Shown: one piece after another, positions 1 through 10,394 of the stretch | Numbering within the stretch: position 1 is the first letter of the stretch | Layout: every line of letters starts with the position of its first letter | Origin: Shinisaurus crocodilurus | Taxonomy: Eukaryota > Chordata > Lepidosauria > Squamata > Shinisauridae | Direction of reading: 5' to 3' | Assembly: GCA_021292165.1 (NCBI GenBank) | Contig: JAHFWL010001016.1 | Coordinates: forward strand, 1-64,000 | DNA: 64,000 nt | Translations under genes and position numbers: made by a program | The notes under the pieces: model-generated | Told to the model about the DNA's origin: nothing | The model's input: only the letters and a program-made list of their open reading frames with translations | Databases searched by the model: none

Positions 1-520
1 GGGACTTACTTCCAGTTAAGTGTGCACATGATTGCAGGCTTAAGACTATAGTGTGAGAATGATAAACTTGCTCAATTAGAGTGCCTAATCTTTCCCTAGT
101 TAAGCTGGGGCCTAGAATTTCATTCTAGTTTTTGTTTTTTTTACAGTTATCTGTCATTACCAAGACATTTTCCTGATGTGACTCCTGCTACTTTTCAGAT
201 TAAGACGTTTATTTAGATTGCACTGCAGACAGGTTTTAGAAGAACTACAGTGAGTGCACCTGTTCAGTCATTTTTTTAGAACACCAGATTTGCTCAGTAA
301 TTCCAACGTGCCTTTGTTTTGTTTATCCTTGGTGAGAATCAGTTTTTCTTAGGGAGGAGAGAAGGTTATTGATTGCAATATTTGAAGAGCAGAGCTATAT
401 CCCTATTGTCCACCTGACTTAAATAAGCGAAGGTTATCCCAACAGGGATAAGTGCAGAAAATAAGTCCCATCTTTTCTCTTTTATTGTTATTTGTTTCTT
501 GTAGGGGCTTCTTTTTTTTT
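1..520. other. Intronic sequence without recognised feature
   Basis: AT-rich, non-coding in all frames over useful lengths, with no repeat family or motif that I recognise. Confidence 0.4.

Positions 521-558
<38 letters not shown>
521..558. repeat. (GA)n microsatellite
   Basis: A run of GA dinucleotides interrupted once near its start. It makes short artefactual reading frames rich in Arg-Glu (plus) or Leu-Ser (minus). Confidence 0.95.
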
Positions 559-560
<2 letters not shown>

Positions 561-637
561 CTCCAGCACATCCAGTACATGGTTATGAGGCTATGAACCC
601 CTGCACTGAATCAGGCCCTCTCCTCATCGCCATTAAG

Positions 638-1005
638 TGCTTGCAACTCTGTTGTGTTCCACTCTTGTGGCAGTGCATCCCATGTATTGGTTTATTAATT
701 TTATTTATTTATTTATTTATTATTTACATTTATTTATCGCCCATCTGGCTGGCAACCGGCCACCCTGGGTGATGTACATAGGATAAAAACAAGATAAAAT
801 ACATTTAAAACAATATAATTTTTTTTTAAATCGTTATATGTTGTGAGAAGAACTTCCTTTTGTGTGCCCCTGAATCTACTGTCAATCAACTTCATTGTGT
901 GACTTCAAGTTCTAGTCTTATGGGAGAGAAAAGAAAAGTTATCTTTCTATCCAATTTCTGCATCCTAGGCATAGTTTTATGAACCTCTTCTTATGTCCCA
1001 CCTTA
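638..1005 (-). mobile_element. CR1/L2-clade LINE fragment, split by a second LINE end
   Basis: The minus strand encodes pieces resembling the C-terminal end of CR1-type ORF2 (a degenerate RFRGTQKEVLL-like stretch at 840-890). The first part, 638-692, has a close relative at 2091-2160 that continues directly into TATGTTGTGAGAAG. Here the same junction is interrupted by 693-832. Degenerate, with frameshifts. Confidence 0.55.
693..832 (-). mobile_element. LINE 3' end (ATTT-tailed) inserted in the LINE fragment
   Basis: TTATTTATTTATTT followed by a segment reading CGCCCATCTGGCTGGCAACCGG on the plus strand. This is the 3' end of the same LINE family seen at 11697-11842. The ATTT run is its 3' tail, so the element reads on the minus strand. 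It interrupts the fragment at 638-1005. Confidence 0.7.
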
Positions 1006-1258
1006 ATTCTCCCTCCCCCCTCTAAAAAGTCCCAATACTTAAAACCAAGGGTGGGGAACAAAAACCTTTCACTTGCAGGGGGTGAGAAGGGAAGGGCTAC
1101 TTTGATAAAAACAAACAAAAACAAACAGAGAAATCACCTACGGAATTGTATTAGAGACGGCTGTTGGCTCAGCTGGCTCTAAAAGGGAATTAGGTGAATC
1201 CATGGAAGCAAGTTCTTCTTCTTGTTGTTGTTCCTCTCCTACCGAAATTTGGACATCA

Positions 1259-1301
1259 TCATGGCTAGACTATCTTTAGATGTACGTATGTCTAGCCATG
1301 A
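1259..1301. repeat. Perfect 12-bp hairpin
   Basis: TCATGGCTAGAC at 1259-1270 and its exact reverse complement at 1290-1301, separated by 19 bases. No known element is recognised around it. Confidence 0.8.
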
Positions 1302-1870
1302 CAAGTATACTTGGAAAATATAATGAGGTGGTTTTCCGTTGCCTTCCACATCGCAGTGCTACGGCCAATTACGATGGCTACCATCTCGCCCACAGTTTTC
1401 CATACTGAAGCCCCATCAGCAACCCTTGTCTTGGCCTCCGATCGGTATTGGCACTGCTGCTGCCCAAGGTCCAGTGGAATTTATATGTGATTTAATTCCT
1501 CAAGGCTCCACAAGGCTTCTGGTCAAGCTCCTCCACCCAAAACATTGGCTTTCCCAGGTGTTAGGTTATTTACCACCGCCCGATACTCAGCATAGCTGAG
1601 GTACATGGTGGTGCTACTCACCAAAGTCAGCCCATAGGCCAACCCCCAATTATAACTATAGAAAGTTCTATAAGTGGCTATTAGCCACAAGAACTAAATG
1701 GAGCCTTCCTGTTTACAGTCCGTACAACTCCCTCTGATAGTGAACTGAAGTGGTGATGAGATTGGAGCCAAAATGGAGCTACTGAGAAGCATGAACAATC
1801 AGCACAGTCAGGGGAAACCCACAGCTTGCAGAATTACAAAAACAGAAACAATGAAAAAAGGCAACAAGTC
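1302..1870. other. Intronic sequence without recognised feature
   Basis: Includes an open plus-strand frame of about 86 codons at 1339-1599 that resembles no family I know. It has no visible splice or codon signals. Nothing else to report. Confidence 0.35.
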
Positions 1871-2035
1871 CCCAAAGCAGCCCAGTGAGGACTGAGCATG
1901 CTCAACAGCCATGGAATGTTTTGGGACAGAGAGACAGAGAAGCGTGGGATTCCCTGCTGGAAGGCATGACTCGCTGGAACCCTGATCAGGAGCACTCCTG
2001 TTAGGAGGTGAGGATACATGACCATACTATTGAAT
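1871..2035 (+). repeat. Unclassified dispersed repeat, copy 1
   Basis: Shares an ordered set of blocks with 22241-22395: AAAGCAG, then GTGAGGACTGAGCAT with CTCA soon after, then GGCATGACT and GGAGCACTCC. Both copies have the same orientation. No TIR, tRNA head or LINE tail is recognised. Confidence 0.5.
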
Positions 2036-2073
2036 CTCAGTTGCTGGGGAACAAATAGCAGGCCTTCATGCCC

Positions 2074-2192
2074 CACTTATGGGCTTTCATAAGTACTTGC
2101 AACTCTGTTATGTTCCACTCTTGTGGCAGTGCATCCCATGTATTGGTTATGTGTTGTGAGAAGAAGTTATGGGTTTCACTTATGGGCTTTCA
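2074..2192. mobile_element. 87-bp LINE-derived insert between 16-bp direct repeats
   Basis: An exact 16-bp direct repeat CACTTATGGGCTTTCA lies at 2074-2089 and 2177-2192. It flanks 87 bp that match the LINE fragment at 638-692 plus 834-850. This has the form of a retroposed fragment with a target-site duplication. The insert has no obvious poly-A or simple-repeat tail. Confidence 0.6.
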
Positions 2193-2194
2193 AG

Positions 2195-2285
2195 AAGCAT
2201 CTGGCTGGCCAGTGTGGGGAACAGGATGATGCCTTAGATGGATCCTTGGTCTGATCCATCAGCACTCTTCTGACATTCCTGATAT
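2195..2285 (+). mobile_element. CR1/L2-clade LINE 3' end (family A)
   Basis: Contains ATCTGGCTGGCCAGTGTGG and then TTGGTCTGATCC, matching the 3' UTR end seen in sense at 58715-58808 and in reverse at many sites. The terminal TTCT-rich tail is diverged here. Confidence 0.7.
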
Positions 2286-2990
2286 AATTATTGAAGGATT
2301 TTGCTTTTGTGGCATGAGGGCCTCCTTGCTTTTGGAGACAATGATTGTATGGCAGTATTTTCAGGTACTTAGATCATCATCATCAACAACAATAAATTGG
2401 TAAGAGCCAGCCCTATTAGGCAAAACATTGTACAAATCTAAAACGAAGCAGAATGATGCAATTCATAGGCCCGATAAAGAGAAGTGATATTAGATGTTTT
2501 GAAGGAGGCATACACATGATTGCGGTGGGCAGGCTGAGGTTAATCTGTACTTCCCAGTATATTGAGTTACAACACCTACTATACAGACTGATTTACACAA
2601 AAGGCCATGGGGAGCAATCAACCCTTTCCTTTGATGCAGGTGGCTTGCCTATAAACAGCTTAGTTATGTGGGTGCCCCTTTTTTTACCCTTTTAAGCAAA
2701 TCTAATTTCATGCTCGCTCTACAGAGCTGTCTTTCTTCTTTTGGAACAAGAAACGTCAACCTTGCAAGTTGGGTATAATTTGATGAGAAGCATATGAGTT
2801 GCCAAGGTGTGGGTTTCCCCTTCCTTCTCAAGCGCAGATGGATCGGTTATAAACATTCACAAATCCTCCCCAGTGGTTGCCTTTGCTTGCATTTTTCTGC
2901 TCCCTTAGATTTTGGATTTTGGACTCTTAAAATGAATTTATGTCCCTGCCTTGCTGGCCTGTACTGCCTGATTCCATTATAAAGGCTGTT
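2286..2990. other. Intronic sequence without recognised feature
   Basis: No repeat family recognised. An 80-codon plus frame at 2453-2695 has no similarity that I recognise. Confidence 0.35.
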
Positions 2991-2999
2991 TGTTCTTAA

Positions 3000-3304
3000 C
3001 CCAAGGAGTTTTTTGGGTGTTGCTGCCACAAGCATAAAGTGGGTGCCAACTCCAGGTGGAGCAAGCCCTCTGGGTAGGCACCAAAGTGTTGAGATTGCCA
3101 GCCAGCCAGCCTTGAACTAGATCCTTCAGGGGAAAAAGTGATGTGACACAGTGCCTGACCTTGAGGATCTCTCAGAGTTTGGGCAAGTGTCAAAAGGAGA
3201 AAGGGCCTTTTCAGTGGTGGCACCCCTCTTTATGGAACTCCCCCCCCCAGACAGGTTCAAGAGGTACCAACATTGGTGGGCTTTAGGTGTAATGTTAAAA
3301 ACTG
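3000..3304 (+). mobile_element. L2-clade LINE ORF2 C-terminal fragment
   Basis: The plus strand at 3190-3260 reads a GERAFSVVAPLFMELP-like stretch. This is the conserved C-terminal block of CR1/L2 ORF2 (compare RRAFSVAAPNLWNSLP at 11940-12000, minus strand). The open frame is short and ends near 3333. A 3' UTR-like AT-rich part follows. Confidence 0.65.
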
Positions 3305-3540
3305 TTAATGCTTTAAGGCTTTTAACTGAGTGATTTGTGGCCCTGCTGCTTGAATCTAGCCCCCACTGGGCCATGAAGTTCACTGGGGTGACTTTGGGCC
3401 AATCACTGACTCTCAGCCTAACCTACCACACAGGGGTGTTGTGAGGATAAAACGGAGAGGAGCAGGACCACGTAAGACACTGTGGGTTCCTTGCAAGAGG
3501 GAAAAGGTGGGGTATAAATGTAATAATAAATAAAAAATAA
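3305..3540 (+). mobile_element. Sauria SINE (5'-truncated) with shared 5' extension
   Basis: The body contains CCCACTGGGCCATGAAG, TCACTGACTCTCAGCCTAACC, the GGGTGTTGTGAGGATAAAA block and the tail AAAAGGTGGGGTATAAATG followed by AATAATAAATAA. The first 50 bp, TTAATGCTTTAAGG onward, are not normal SINE head but recur in inverted form at 4075-4129. Confidence 0.8.
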
Positions 3541-3765
3541 GTGTACGACTAACATTACAAAGCCTAAAACCCATAACAGACATTACACAGGCAATTCATG
3601 ATAATCTCTCCTGACCTTTCTCTTCTTTTTTCTTTTTTAACTCAAAAAGAAGCTGCGAGGGAACTCTGAGTTTAATCAAACCAGCAGCGCTGCAAGAGAG
3701 ATTACTCCTTTCCCCTACATACTATTTTCCTGTTCAAAATTGTGCCCCCTCAACTCGAAGTTGCG
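3541..3765. other. Spacer between inverted SINEs
   Basis: Unique-looking sequence with a pyrimidine-rich patch near 3620. It is the left half of the loop between the inverted arms. Confidence 0.4.
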
Positions 3766-3817
3766 TATATATATGTATGTATATATATGTGTATATATAT
3801 ATATATATGTATGTATG

Positions 3818-3866
<49 letters not shown>

Positions 3867-3900
3867 TTATAAATGTATAAATATGAATATATACGGTATA
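3766..3900. repeat. Compound (AT)n/(GTAT)n/(CA)n microsatellite
   Basis: Alternating TATATA and TGTATG runs, then a pure CA run at about 3836-3864, then an AT-rich tail. It sits between two inverted SINEs. Confidence 0.95.
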
Positions 3901-3905
3901 TAAAT

Positions 3906-4129
3906 ATATTACATTTCTATCCCACCTTTTTTCCTCTTGCAAGGAGCCCAAGGCATCTTACGTGGTCTTCCTCCTCTCCATTTTGTCCTCTCAACAACCC
4001 TGTGAGGTAGGTTAGGCTGAGAGTCAGTGACTGGCCCAAAGTCACCCCAGTGAACCTCATGGCCGAGTGGGGACTAGATTAAAGCAGCAAGGTCGCAAAT
4101 CACTCAGTGAAAAAGCCTTAAAGCATTAA
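3906..4129 (-). mobile_element. Sauria SINE, inverted partner of 3305-3540
   Basis: On the plus strand it reads ATTTCTATCCCACC, CAACCCTGTGAGGTAGGTTAGGCTGAGAGTCAGTGACTGG, GCCGAGTGGGGACTAGA, then the same unusual extension ending AAAGCCTTAAAGCATTAA. It is the reverse complement of the copy at 3305-3540, including sequence outside the SINE. Confidence 0.85.
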
Positions 4130-4139
4130 AAGATCTTAA

Positions 4140-6590
4140 CCCGACATCGTGTGTGTCATCCCCCTCAATTAGGCTAATAGCAACTTGTGAGTGTGTGTGT
4201 CTGAAACTGGGAAATAGTACAGACAGGAAGAAAGGGTCAAATACCCCCTCCAGGAGATTGGATCATGGATTCCACATCACATCAGTTTTGGCCTTCAGGT
4301 TTTATATTGTGGAGTGCACACATAAAATAGTCATGTCTGAAATGAGCTCTTATTCTCTGCCCCTATATTGGTGGTTTTATGTTATCAGCCATTGTCTGTG
4401 GTTTGGAGGAGGGGGGATTTATAACTGCTCTTCCACAGTCTGTGAAACCTCTGCTGTTGTACAATAAATTCCTTTGACAGCATCGGGTCCAGGAGCCACC
4501 GATGTCCTTATAAGGAAGGCCCCACTTACACTCATCTACAGTTCTAAACATGTGAGGAATTCAGACTTTAAAAATTGCCTCAATTAATCTAGTCCCCTGT
4601 ACCATCCAAAAAGAGCACAGGAAGCAAAACAGACATCTGTCTTCCCCTAAATGCCTGACAGTCCATTTAGAATCGAAGCCACAACACCCATCTCTCTTAG
4701 TTTGACCCTGAAAAATAAGAGTGGCATGGGAAAATGTACATCCGACACAGTTAAGACAATAATCGTTCCCCAGTGTATGCATTCCGCTGTCACTGACTCC
4801 TTCCTACCCAAATATCTATGTGGACATTACATTAGTCCTGGACATTAGTCCAGTTCTTGTTAACATTGTACTTCTTACCTCTAAGGTTGTGTCTCTCTCC
4901 GCAAACCTTCCCAGCAGAAAAACAGCAGATTTCTGTTGTTAACTTTGTGTACATCAGCAGCTGATTGCACGCAAAGAGACAGCTGAAATAGTTTCAAGTC
5001 AGGCAGCACAAAAAGGCAATGGGAAATACTTTCACTTCTTGCAACGTCCACAGGTGGTAGGCACCACAAGGAATACAAGCAAGCATTCAAACAGGAGTGG
5101 AATTATTATTATTTTTAAAACCAAAAAAAATATTGATGCCCGGGTCAAATATGTGCCTTTAAAAACTCTGCTAGTCCACCAGGAGAACCGGAACACAACG
5201 TTCCCAGAAAAGACAAACCACATATATGGAAGGCAGAGGTGCATTCCTAATAATTGGTGCTACAGGGTGTGCAACAGAGCTGAAGGTCACCCTATCAAAG
5301 CTCCAGCCCCCAAGAGAAGACCTTCATGTGTAACACACATGCCGAACAACTCAGCCCACCTATGATACAGTTTAGATCGGTTTCAGAGAATCCAAATTCA
5401 GAGAACAGTGGACATGCGAAGGTGCACCATCTCTTAAACCACATTGATACAACCCTGATTTTCAAACCTCTTTCAACCATTTGCTGTCAAAATAAACATC
5501 AAGACCTAAAGACCAAAGCAGGACAAGCAGTTCTCTTCCCCCCATATTCAAGATACACACAAGACTCAAAACGTCAGCAAGTAACTTTTACTTTCCTTGC
5601 CTGCTGGAATTTACCGTTTTCTGGTGCCGGAATTACAAGTCGCCAGAATTAAGATTTAAAGCAAAAACAGCCCCATTTCAAACAACATCAACAATACAGA
5701 CATGTTTCACATTTCATAGTCAACTGGGGGTTTTCTTCTCTCTTTAGAGTTCCTTCATAAGATGCGGTCTCTAAAAGTAAGCAAGCAAAAGCTCATTGAA
5801 GAAAAGCGTACAATTTTGCAAACACTGATTCATTTTAAATCAGCCCTGTAATGCAATATGAGGTAAGGGAGAAATCTATTTAAGCATTTCCATAGTCCCT
5901 GTGTAATATTATTGACTAATACTGTCACAGACACACAAACAAACAAACATGGGGGAGATGTCACTGGTCTGACCTAAAAACAACTTTGCTTTGGGGTTCG
6001 ATCAACATTCTCTTTTTTCTATACACACTAAAAAAAAAAAAAAAAACACTGCATGGCGAAAGCAGACGCAGCCACAGCAAAACCCGACAGATCTTCCCAC
6101 TGTGAGGGAAGATCCCCATTTCCAGCAGCTATTTCTGGCCATTCAGTGTCAAAAGAGTTCCCCGGATTTATTGAGCAGTGCTGGAAGCTCAAAGGAAACA
6201 ATAGCTTGCTTCTCCCCCATGGCTTCAACTGTTAACACTGCAAAAAGCAGTTCTCCTCATCTCTCCGAAACGCTGGTTAGGTGAACAAGCTGAATCGCTC
6301 TCCTTGTTTCTCTGGAGAAGAAGAAAAACCAGCACAACTTCTTTCCAGCCACATTAAAAAATGAGAATTAAAACACCAGATGCATACACATTAATTAGGC
6401 ACCATGAAGCCCAAACACCACCACCACCCCCGCCCCGAAACTGAAAAGGCAGGCAAAGAGAAAGGCAGGCGCCAAGTTCATCTACTAACCTGTTTGAGTT
6501 CTGCAGGCATTTATGCAAGGTGCCAGTTTTGCCGTCCCTACTGGGCCAAAGAAAAATAATAATTAAAAATTTTTTTAGTCCCAAATCAAT
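4140..6590. other. Mostly unique intronic sequence
   Basis: About 2.4 kb with no recognised interspersed repeat except a 17-base A run at 6030-6046. Several 60-110 codon open frames exist on both strands but overlap one another and show no domain. One of the longest repeat-free blocks of the window, and therefore a place to look for conserved noncoding elements. Confidence 0.4.
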
Positions 6591-6599
6591 CCAGTTTCC

Positions 6600-7450
6600 A
6601 GGCAGGGTGGTTTAGGGGGTGCCGACTCTCTGCTTTGACAGTCTGGTGCGCCTTCGGCTTTCCCTCCTTCCTCTGTGTGTTTTGGAGAGCCCCTCTGAAT
6701 TGATCCAGACAGCGGCGGAGCCAATCCGTGGAGGAGAAAAAAGCCGGCCCCCCAATCCAAGCTGCTCTGAAAGAAAGGGAGGAGGGGACTCGTCTTCACA
6801 TGCTTTTTATTTCACTCCCTCCCTTCTTCATTCCTGAGGGAGGGGGCAGAACCCCAAACTGATCTCCTTGGGCTGCTGCTGCTGCTGCTGCTTTGGGCGC
6901 TGATCTTCCCCAAACGAGGATCTAGCTTGTGCAAACTCTCCCAGTTCGCCAGGAAGGGGGGGGGGGGAGCGGAAACTGACAGTCACAGCTGGAAGCGCCA
7001 CTGGCCACACCCAGCCAGCCAGCAGCTCCAGAGAGGCATGCTCAGCTCTCACAGGCAGCAGACCCCACCGACACCATCAACAACAAGCCAGAGATGCAAG
7101 GGTTTTCTCATTTTGGTTTGCTTCCTCTTAACGGCGCTGGGAAAATGCCCCTTAGAAAGGCAGAGGAGGCAACCGACGTACCGGTAATACCTGGGACGGG
7201 TGTTGCACACCTGTCCCCTCTGTGATCTCTCCAATCTGATGCTTGTTACCCTCTCCTGGGGACTTTCAAATTGCACTGAAAGCTGCATTGATTGCACATG
7301 TCCCTTTTCTTACCTGAGTAAGAAATAGCATGTTCGACGCATGTACGGTCATCGCCCGTGAAGAGCGCACCCCACTATTTCACTGCACGCATTGGAGGGG
7401 AAATATAACGTGTGTAAAATTTTGACATGTGATGTCCTGCGTGGTGCATG
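6600..7450. promoter_or_regulatory. CpG-richer island, candidate alternative promoter
   Basis: This is the most CpG-dense repeat-free stretch in the window: CAGCGGCGG, GCCGGCC, GGCGCTGATC, CCGACGTACCGG, TTCGACGCATG, CATCGCCCGTG, AGAGCGCACC. It includes (CTG)7 at 6872-6892 and a G run at 6957-6967. On the minus strand a CAG|GTTAGT donor-like site falls at 6488-6492. A first exon reading toward it would lie in the same orientation as ARVCF. No TATA box is evident. This is a suggestion only. Confidence 0.3.
6872..6892 (+). repeat. (GCT)7 triplet repeat
   Basis: Seven GCT units inside the CpG-richer island. On the minus strand one frame gives a short poly-Gln, which is not evidence of coding. 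Confidence 0.9.
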
Positions 7451-7650
7451 TTCTCCTCCAACCAACGACCCCACACATACACTACACAGAACTAATATCC
7501 ATGTAAGAGAACTCATAATAGATGAAGCACCTTAAGTGTGGAGGGCAGAAGTGCTGCTTTGCCCCTTCCTGGGAAAATTCAAATCTCATGCAAATTCTTC
7601 TCGCTTAAATTTGTTTGCCAAAAATTCAATATTCTCCTAATTCATAAAGA

Positions 7651-7884
7651 GAGGCAGTGTGGTGCCAGATGAAAACCAGGGAGACCTGGGTTCAAATACC
7701 CACTCAGCCACAAAGCTCACTGAGTGACCTTGGGTCCCCACCTCTCTCTCTCTCTGGCTAACCTACTTCACAGGGTTGTTGTCAGGATAAACTGGGGCAG
7801 CGTGGGGGTACAGACCCATGCGCACCACCCTGAGTTTGCTGGAGGAAGGGCAAGACAAGCGCTTAATAAATAAAATAAATTATG
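7651..7884 (+). mobile_element. Sauria SINE
   Basis: Head GGCAGTGTGGTG, then GAGACCTGGGTTCAAATACCC (B-box-like), GCTCACTGAGTGACCTTGGG, CACAGGGTTGTTGTCAGGATAAA and an AATAAATAAA tail. Full length. Confidence 0.85.
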
Positions 7885-7952
7885 GATGCTGTTAGATTTA
7901 GAGATTTGGTGAGGAGTGAAACTCCAAGGTGTAACAGTATTGGATTTCACTA

Positions 7953-8129
7953 CTTTATTTGTTTATATTTATATCCCACTTTTTTTCCTGTAAGGAACCC
8001 AAGGTTAAGCTGAGAGTCAGTTGACTGGCCCAAAGTCCCCTAGTGAGCTTCAGGGCTGACTGGGGACTAGAACCCGGATCTCTCGAGTCCCAGTCCAACA
8101 CGCTAATCACTATGCCACACTGACTCTCT
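7953..8129 (-). mobile_element. Sauria SINE
   Basis: Reverse copy. It starts with a tail-derived TTTATTTGTTTATA and TATCCCACTTTTTTTCC, then GGCTGAGAGTCAG (one base indel), GAACCCGGATCTC and the head CCACACTGACTCTC. An internal deletion removes the central GTTGTTGTGAGGATAAA block. Confidence 0.85.
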
Positions 8130-8178
8130 TGGAAACATGGAGTAAATTGTACTATATGGGTTAGATCCAAAGGTACTA

Positions 8179-8429
8179 CAGTAATACCTTGGATTGCAAG
8201 TAACTTGGTTTGAGAGCGTTTTGCAAGACAAGCAAATTTTTAAATATTTATTTACTATTTTTTTTACTTGATATACAAGCGACGTCTTGCAATACAAGTA
8301 CTGTAGTACAGCTTAAATTAAAAATCTCTGTACAAATTTTTTTGGGGGGATTTCGTTTTGATATAAGAGTGTTTTGCATTACAAGCATGTTTCCGGAACG
8401 AATTATGCTCTCAATCCAAGGCATGACTG
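8179..8429 (+). mobile_element. Tigger/pogo-type MITE, copy 1
   Basis: Begins CAGTAATACCTTGG and ends CCAAGGCATGACTG, flanked by TA on both sides (8177-8178 and 8430-8431). The terminal regions carry TTGGTTTGAGAGCG and TCCGGAACGAATTATGCTC. Both the TIR sequence type and the TA duplication fit the pogo branch of Tc1/mariner. No transposase remains. Other copies lie at 27949, 44072 and 60774. Confidence 0.85.
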
Positions 8430-8631
8430 TATATGTTATGGAAGGGAGCACTCAGCATACAGTTGCTATTTTCAGCAAGATGTTTATCATACCGTACACT
8501 TCCCAGCTTTGAGCATGTCCTAACTTTCTGTTCTTGCCCTGGTAAATAACAAGGAACTTTGACCTCATAGGATTAGGCACTGGAAGAGGCCGTTAACACA
8601 ACATGGGCAGCATTATCAACTGCAGAACACT

Positions 8632-8850
8632 GAACCAATGTGGTGTAGAGGGTAGTGCTAGACCTAGACTCAAGTCCAGAGCCATTCTACTCACTGGCTG
8701 ACCTTTGGCCAATCACTCTCTCTGGTGTAACCTATCCCATAGGGATGTTGTGGAAATAAAATGGGTAGGGGGAGAGAATCTCATATGCCACCCAAGCTCT
8801 GGGGTGGGTGGGGAAGATGAGATTAAAAAAATTATAATTGATAAATGTCC
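8632..8850 (+). mobile_element. Sauria SINE
   Basis: CCAATGTGGTGTAGAGGGTAGTG head, CTCACTGGCTGACCTTTGGCCAATCACT, CCCATAGGGATGTTGTGG and a GGTGGGTGGGGAAGATGAGAT tail. Diverged. Confidence 0.8.
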
Positions 8851-9192
8851 ATTGGGATTTAGAAGTTGAGATGAGGTAGCTATATTCTTCTCTCTTTGCA
8901 GGTCCCCGCTCCATGGGCATGTTTACCTTATCATTAGGCAGAGATACTTATTTCAGATTGTTTCATGACAAAAGTTCACACATTACAGGAGACACACACG
9001 TTCATAAAGACTTGCACAGTCACACCTAGGTATTTCAGCTAATTTAACAATTGTTAGTATATAATCAGTTGTTGACGGTTTGTTAAATTATTGCTTATGT
9101 TCCTAGTTTTATATCTAGCCTTATTTTTTTTGTATGTTGATACTCTGTCTCTTTTGCTTTGTGCTTTTAGTCTGACGTATATGCAAAAGCCT
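8851..9192. other. Intronic sequence without recognised feature
   Basis: AT-rich, with no repeat or motif recognised. Confidence 0.35.
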
Positions 9193-9204
9193 GGTTGGCT
9201 AGTG

Positions 9205-9797
9205 TAGTAGTAGTAGTAGTATCTTTATTGATTAGTCAATTTGACCATATCAAAGCTACGATATGTAAAATAAAGGTCATTAAAATCAGATTTAGGTGAG
9301 ATACATGGAATAGATAAAATGCGTAGATTAATAAATATACAAGCTAAAACAAAGCTTGTAATTACTGGGTTACAACAACAATATAAGTTTAAATAAATTC
9401 ATTGCCTTTACATGCAACCCCAACTTGTTCAATGAATTGTAATCTCAGTTGGACAGCCCTAGCTATAACTTTAGCAGTACTTGACACTACATATGAATTT
9501 GTACCCTGAAGCAAATAAACTAGTCGTATGTTACAGTCCCAGTATTTAGTTTTATCGAGACATGCATGTAAGTACTGTGTCCTTGCTGAGGTGTAGAGTT
9601 GACAATTAAATAGGACATGCGCAATATCTTCTATTTCTAGTACCCCACAAATGTATGTTCTCTCAGGATACGGTACTTAGTGGAAGCGGCCGTACTTGAC
9701 CATAGAATCGAGCTGCTCAAATCTTGCTCTGACGAAGGCTATCCTAAGATATTGATTCAGACCCATTATCAAATATTTTTCTGCCTAAAAAGTCAGA
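9205..9797 (-). mobile_element. 5'-truncated non-LTR retrotransposon with 12-bp TSD
   Basis: Perfect target duplication GGTTGGCTAGTG at 9193-9204 and 9798-9809. The 3' tail is (ACT)n, seen as AGTAGTAGT at 9205-9220 on the plus strand. Read on the minus strand, the 5' half (about 9690-9560) encodes a CGVLEIEDIAHVLFNCQLY-like stretch. It resembles the Cys-His C-terminal knuckle that follows the reverse transcriptase in several non-LTR clades. The clade is not assigned. The clean TSD argues for a relatively young insertion. Confidence 0.8.
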
Positions 9798-9809
9798 GGT
9801 TGGCTAGTG

Positions 9810-10084
9810 AGCAATAAACTTTAAAGTAAAACTTTCAACACACACGATGGGTTGGATTCAAAGGTTCCCTTTCAGTGACAGGAGTCTTCCGCTGATAGAA
9901 GGCCTCTTAACAATGCTGTGTTACCAATCCGGCCTTTGCACTTTGAACCAATTCATTTCCAGGCACTCTTAAAAGGCAGCTTCACCACGCACAAGGCATT
10001 CCAGTAAGCACAACTTCCGCTGTCCTGATGGAAGTTCCTGGGCAGCTTCGGAATGGGATGGCAAGTCTCCGTGTGGAAAATTGG
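9810..10084. other. Unclassified intronic sequence
   Basis: No family recognised. It borders the reverse SINE that follows. Confidence 0.3.
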
Positions 10085-10290
10085 AAACTACCTTATTCCA
10101 CAGTCCGTGGAATTCCACTACCACCTTTACTGGCAGTGACTCCCTCGGATCTCAGGAAGAGAAGGGTGTTTCTGATCACCTGCTATCCGAACCGTTTAAG
10201 TGGAGATGCCGGGGATTGAACCAGGGACCATCTGTATGCAAAAACAGGTGCTCTGTCACTGAGTCACGGACCCTCCCCCAACAGGGTGGG
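10085..10290 (-). mobile_element. tRNA-derived SINE (family T)
   Basis: Read in reverse it has the tRNA-like head GTGACTCAGTGACAGAGCACCTG, a B-box-like GGTTCAATCCCCGGC, then the body. The far end GAAACTACCTTATTCC corresponds to the usual AAGGCAGCTTCC tail, diverged. Confidence 0.75.
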
Positions 10291-10394
10291 ACAATAGGGA
10301 AGTCTTCTGGAAATAATGCCATCAGCAAAAGCTTCTGCATACCATCAAGCCACACCATTAAGTGCTTAATTGGCAGCTATAATATGTGCACAGC

